From an uncultured Pseudomonas sp. (GTDB lineage Bacteria > Pseudomonadota > Gammaproteobacteria > Pseudomonadales > Pseudomonadaceae): a stretch of DNA of 64,000 nucleotides. A model generated the notes under the pieces. That model saw only the letters and a list, made by a program, of their open reading frames with translations. It made no database searches and had not been told where the DNA came from. Position numbers and translations under genes: made by a program. Below, in pieces: positions 61,130-64,000 of the stretch. Within the stretch, counting starts at the first letter, position 1. Every line of letters starts with the position of its first letter. The stretch covers positions 3,038,001-3,102,000 of the forward strand of contig NZ_OX044366.1 of NCBI RefSeq assembly GCF_943846705.1, read 5' to 3'.

Positions 61130-62890
61130 ATGCGGGCGTTCCTGTTATTTTTTCTACTCTGGATTGGCTTGCTGCAGCCGGTTCAGGCCTCCAGTTTTTC
61201 CGCTAAGCCAGTGATGCTGGGCAGCACTCAACAGGTCGATTTTCTCCCCGTAGAGCAGGCGTTTACGCTTAACGTCGAGCCGCAGAGCAATGGTGAAACC
61301 CTGCTGCGCTGGGATATTGCGCCCGGCTATTACCTCTATCAGCAGCGTATGCAGTTCAGCGGATTGCCTGCAGATGCTGCGCCTGAGCTGCCAGCGGGGC
61401 TGCCCTACAGCGATGAATTCTTTGGCGACTCGCAAATCTATCGCGAGCACCTAGAACTGACGCTCCCTGCCGGGATTGACGGCAGCATTCAGCTTGGCTG
61501 GCAAGGGTGTGCGGATGCCGGGCTGTGCTACCCACCACAGACTCAGCAGCTTGATCTGTCCGGTGCCGGCGGGCTGAGCCAGCCCGGCACGGACCTGGCG
61601 CAGGACCAGGCCTTGGCGGGCGGTTTGCAATCCCAGCGCCTGGTGTTGAGTCTGTTGCTGTTCTTTGGGCTGGGCCTGCTGCTGGCCTTCGCCCCATGTT
61701 CGTTGCCGATGCTGCCGATTCTCGCGGGCATTGTTGTGGGCAGCGGCGCGTCACCACGACGTGGCTTGGCGCTGGCCTCGGTGTATGTGGTGAGCATGGC
61801 GCTGGTGTATGCCGCGCTGGGCGTGGTGGCTGCGTTGATGGGGGCTAACTTGCAGGGGCTGCTGCAACAACCCTGGCTGTTGGCCAGCTTCGCCGCGCTG
61901 TTTGTGTTGCTGGCCTTGCCGATGTTTGGTCTGTTTGAACTGCAGTTGCCGGCAGCCCTGCGTGATCGCCTGGAGAGTGCCGGGCGCAAGCAGCAAGGCG
62001 GCAGCCTGGTCGGTGCGGGCATGCTCGGTGTGTGCTCCGGCCTGTTGGTCGGGCCATGCATGACCGCACCGCTGGCTGCTGCACTGTTGTATATCGGGCA
62101 AAGTGGCGACGCGCTGCATGGCGGCCTGGTGTTATTCGTCTTGGGCCTGGGCATTGGTACGCCGCTGCTGGTGTTGGTAACCCTCGGCAATCGCTTCCTG
62201 CCCAAGCCTGGTGCGTGGATGAATCGGGTCAAGGTGCTGTTTGGCTTCCTCTTTCTGCTCACTGCGCTGCTGGTTATCCGGCCGTTGCTGGCGGAGCCGA
62301 CCTGGCTCGGCCTGTGGGGCGCGTTGTTGATTCTGCTGGCCAGTGCGCTGCTGCACTTGGCGCGGCAACTTCGCCAACACGCCAGCGTGGCCAAGGCCAT
62401 TGGCGCCTTGCTGGGTATTTGGGGGCTGGCGATGGTGCTGGGAGCGGCGGGCGGTGCCAGCGACCCCATGCAGCCGCTCAAGGTGTATGCCGGCAGCAGC
62501 GTTGTATCCGCGTCGAATGCACAGCACTTTGTCGGCATAAATGAGCCGGCCGCGCTGGAGCGGGAGCTGGCCGCCGCCAAAGCCCAAGGCCAGTGGGTGC
62601 TGATTGATTACTACGCCGACTGGTGCGTGTCGTGCAAAGTCATGGAGAAAACCGTGTTTGCTAATCCGCAAGTGCAGGCCAGCCTGCAAGGCGTTCGCCT
62701 GTTGCGTCCCGACGTGACAGCGAACAACGCAGCCAGCCGTGCGCTGCTCGCACGATTTCAGGTGCTGGGCCCACCAACATTGTTGTGGCTTGGCCCTGAC
62801 GGTGAGGAGCGCCGCTCACAGCGCATGACTGGCGCGGTGAATACCGAGCAATTTCTACAGATATGGGCGACCACCCAGGAGCGCGGCTGA
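61130..62890 (+). CDS. dsbD: thiol:disulfide interchange protein DsbD
   Basis: 586-residue protein that carries electrons from cytosolic thioredoxin across the membrane to periplasmic disulfide isomerases. Signal peptide 1-20; N-terminal alpha domain with WQGCADAGLCYPP; eight membrane helices with the redox pair in FAPCSLPMLP and GPCMTAPL; C-terminal thioredoxin-like gamma domain with DWCVSCK. All six redox cysteines are present. The ribosome binding site is weak. First gene of the dsbD-tlpA-dsbG operon; overlaps the next gene as TGATG. Confidence 0.95.
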   Translation: MRAFLLFFLLWIGLLQPVQASSFSAKPVMLGSTQQVDFLPVEQAFTLNVEPQSNGETLLRWDIAPGYYLYQQRMQFSGLPADAAPELPAGLPYSDEFFGDSQIYREHLELTLPAGIDGSIQLGWQGCADAGLCYPPQTQQLDLSGAGGLSQPGTDLAQDQALAGGLQSQRLVLSLLLFFGLGLLLAFAPCSLPMLPILAGIVVGSGASPRRGLALASVYVVSMALVYAALGVVAALMGANLQGLLQQPWLLASFAALFVLLALPMFGLFELQLPAALRDRLESAGRKQQGGSLVGAGMLGVCSGLLVGPCMTAPLAAALLYIGQSGDALHGGLVLFVLGLGIGTPLLVLVTLGNRFLPKPGAWMNRVKVLFGFLFLLTALLVIRPLLAEPTWLGLWGALLILLASALLHLARQLRQHASVAKAIGALLGIWGLAMVLGAAGGASDPMQPLKVYAGSSVVSASNAQHFVGINEPAALERELAAAKAQGQWVLIDYYADWCVSCKVMEKTVFANPQVQASLQGVRLLRPDVTANNAASRALLARFQVLGPPTLLWLGPDGEERRSQRMTGAVNTEQFLQIWATTQERG

Positions 62891-63699
62891 TGCTAACGGT
62901 GAATGTTGGTCCCCTGGCACTCAGCACCGCCCATGTGCTGTTGATGATCAGCCTGTTGCTGGCGACGTTTACCGGCTGGTACGTCGGCCGGCGCAGTGCA
63001 GTTAACCCGGAAAAGCAGCTGTTTCGTTTGTTACTGGTGGCCCTGCTGGTCGCGCGTCTGGCGTTTGTTGCGGCGTACTTCGAGCACTACCGCGAGCAAC
63101 CCTGGCAGGCGCTGAACGTCCGTGACGGTGGCTTTATTGCCTGGCCTGGCGTGCTGGCCGCTCTGCTGTTGGGTGCTTGGCAGGCCTGGCGCACCCAGGC
63201 CATCAGAAAATCCTTGGCCTGCGCATTGGCCGTAGGGGTATTCAGCTGGGGCCTGGGCAGCCTGACGTTGTATGGGCTTGAGCAGGGCACTGTGCTGCCA
63301 TCGTTGTCCTTCAGGGACAGCAATGGCAGCACAGTGGCGCTGCACGACTATCTCGGCAAACCGCTGGTGGTCAACCTCTGGGCCACCTGGTGCCCGCCGT
63401 GCCGCCGGGAAATGCCGGTGTTGGCCGAGGCGCAACGCAATCATCCCGAGCTGACCATCCTGTTCGTCAACCAAGGTGAAGGCCAGGCTGAGGTCAACCA
63501 ATACCTGGGCGCTGAAGCCCTCGACTTGCACAACGTATTACTCGACAGCGGCGGCCGTTTGGGCCAGCACGTCGGCTCCATGGCGTTGCCCAGTACCCTG
63601 TTTTACGACGCCGAGGGTCGCCAGGTTGGCAGCCACTTGGGCGAATTGTCTCGCGCCAGCCTGGCTCGCGCGCTTGAAGTACTGAAGAAGGAACAATAA
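62890..63699 (+). CDS. membrane-anchored TlpA/DsbE-like protein with Lgt-like N-terminus
   Basis: 269-residue protein with four N-terminal membrane helices (about residues 10-130) and a C-terminal TlpA-type thioredoxin domain with active site WATWCPPCRRE and cis-Pro loop ALPSTLFYD. The membrane part, with VARLAFVAAYFEHYREQP and GGFIAWPGVLAAL, resembles the first half of prolipoprotein diacylglyceryl transferase. Start ATG 62890 overlaps the dsbD stop. Expected to be a periplasm-facing reductant fed by DsbD; corresponds in position to PA2477 (from memory). Confidence 0.88.
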   Translation: MLTVNVGPLALSTAHVLLMISLLLATFTGWYVGRRSAVNPEKQLFRLLLVALLVARLAFVAAYFEHYREQPWQALNVRDGGFIAWPGVLAALLLGAWQAWRTQAIRKSLACALAVGVFSWGLGSLTLYGLEQGTVLPSLSFRDSNGSTVALHDYLGKPLVVNLWATWCPPCRREMPVLAEAQRNHPELTILFVNQGEGQAEVNQYLGAEALDLHNVLLDSGGRLGQHVGSMALPSTLFYDAEGRQVGSHLGELSRASLARALEVLKKEQ

Positions 63700-63701
63700 T
63701 C

Positions 63702-64000
63702 ATGCTGCGACCTAGCCACCTGGCTGCACTGCTCTCGACTCTCTTGGTGATACCCCTGGCGCAGGCCGAGGAATGGCCGGCCGCGATCAAGGCGATCGAG
63801 GCGCGAGGTGCCGAAATTATTCAGCGCTTTGACGCGCCCAGCGGCCTGCAGGGGTATGCCGCGCGCTTTAACGGCCAGGGCGTGGCCCTGTACCTGACGG
63901 CCGATGGTCAGCACGTGCTGGTCGGCAGCCTGCTTAACGCTCAAGGTGAAGACCTCTCCCGTGAGCCGCTGGACCGACTGGTATACGGCCCGCAGGGTAA
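63702..64000 (+). CDS. dsbG: thiol:disulfide interchange protein DsbG, 5' part
   Basis: First 99 codons of a gene cut by the window edge. Signal peptide about 1-22 (LAALLSTLLVIPLAQA), then EEWPAAIKAIEARGAEIIQRFDAPSGLQGYAARFNGQ split over the dimerisation domain, and GVALYLTADGQHVLVGSLLNAQGEDLS, which is the DsbC/DsbG N-terminal pattern. AGAAGGA lies upstream. It would be a periplasmic isomerase/chaperone kept reduced by DsbD. The CxxC active site lies beyond the window. Confidence 0.88.
   Translation, partial: MLRPSHLAALLSTLLVIPLAQAEEWPAAIKAIEARGAEIIQRFDAPSGLQGYAARFNGQGVALYLTADGQHVLVGSLLNAQGEDLSREPLDRLVYGPQG

Overview
The window is a stretch of a Pseudomonas-type gammaproteobacterial chromosome. 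The genes recognised (gpsA, sixA, a PA1617-like acyl-CoA synthetase, tgpA with its MoxR and DUF58 partners, the lipA/lifO lipase pair, polyphosphate:AMP phosphotransferase, fumC, bolA, trhO, ccoG, the dsbD operon) and their local orders match what I remember of several separate P. aeruginosa neighbourhoods. Coding density is high, most starts have purine-rich ribosome binding sites, and core genes are GC-rich (a 60-base sample at 5761-5820 has 38 G/C). No rRNA, tRNA, CRISPR array, prophage, integrase or transposase was recognised.

Layout. 1-7.8 kb: gpsA, a DUF4389 gene, sixA, then a lipid and acyl-CoA run (acyl-CoA synthetase, hot-dog thioesterase, two alpha/beta hydrolases, Nu-class GST, DUF4892 protein). 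7.8-13.7 kb: AI-2E-type permease, patatin-like protein, small lipoprotein, flavin reductase, P2-type cation ATPase. 13.9-19.5 kb: moxR, DUF58, tgpA, CHAD protein, TesB-like thioesterase. 19.5-26.2 kb: chemoreceptor, tatD, MltF-type lytic transglycosylase, DoxX, and the lipase and its foldase behind a candidate sigma-54 promoter. 27-30 kb: pap and a thiolase. 30.6-38.3 kb: quinone-reductase-like gene, fumC, DUF2804, DUF2059, bolA, trhO, a DsbA-family protein and an ABC exporter. 38.7-44.5 kb: a complete homogentisate branch of tyrosine catabolism (hppD, short-form hmgA, fahA, maiA) followed by an NSS-family transporter, with palindromic repeats between the genes. 44.8-50.9 kb: HBM chemoreceptor, YdjM-like membrane protein, MocR-type regulator, ccoG.

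51-64 kb is the most unusual part. A sensor kinase and response regulator resembling the copper-responsive DsbRS pair lie on the minus strand. The dsbD, TlpA-like and dsbG genes they would control lie on the plus strand about 8 kb away. Between them sits an accessory block: aldehyde dehydrogenase, Old Yellow Enzyme, luciferase-like monooxygenase, ArsR-family regulator, alcohol dehydrogenase, Ohr peroxidase and an RcnB-like protein. The same TGGTCA-based direct-repeat box is found in front of the response regulator and in front of dsbD. The simplest reading is that one divergent regulatory region was split by an inserted stress-detoxification island. Within the island a ~190-bp promoter, ribosome binding site and first four codons are duplicated. 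One copy drives the aldehyde dehydrogenase. The other now forms a 23-codon leader ORF that overlaps the alcohol dehydrogenase start. Both copies carry an AT-rich palindrome over the -35 region, making the ArsR-family protein the obvious candidate controller.

Functional names rest on reading motifs and on recalled family knowledge. No database search was run. Starts were chosen from ribosome binding sites, overlaps and the expected N-terminus of each family.
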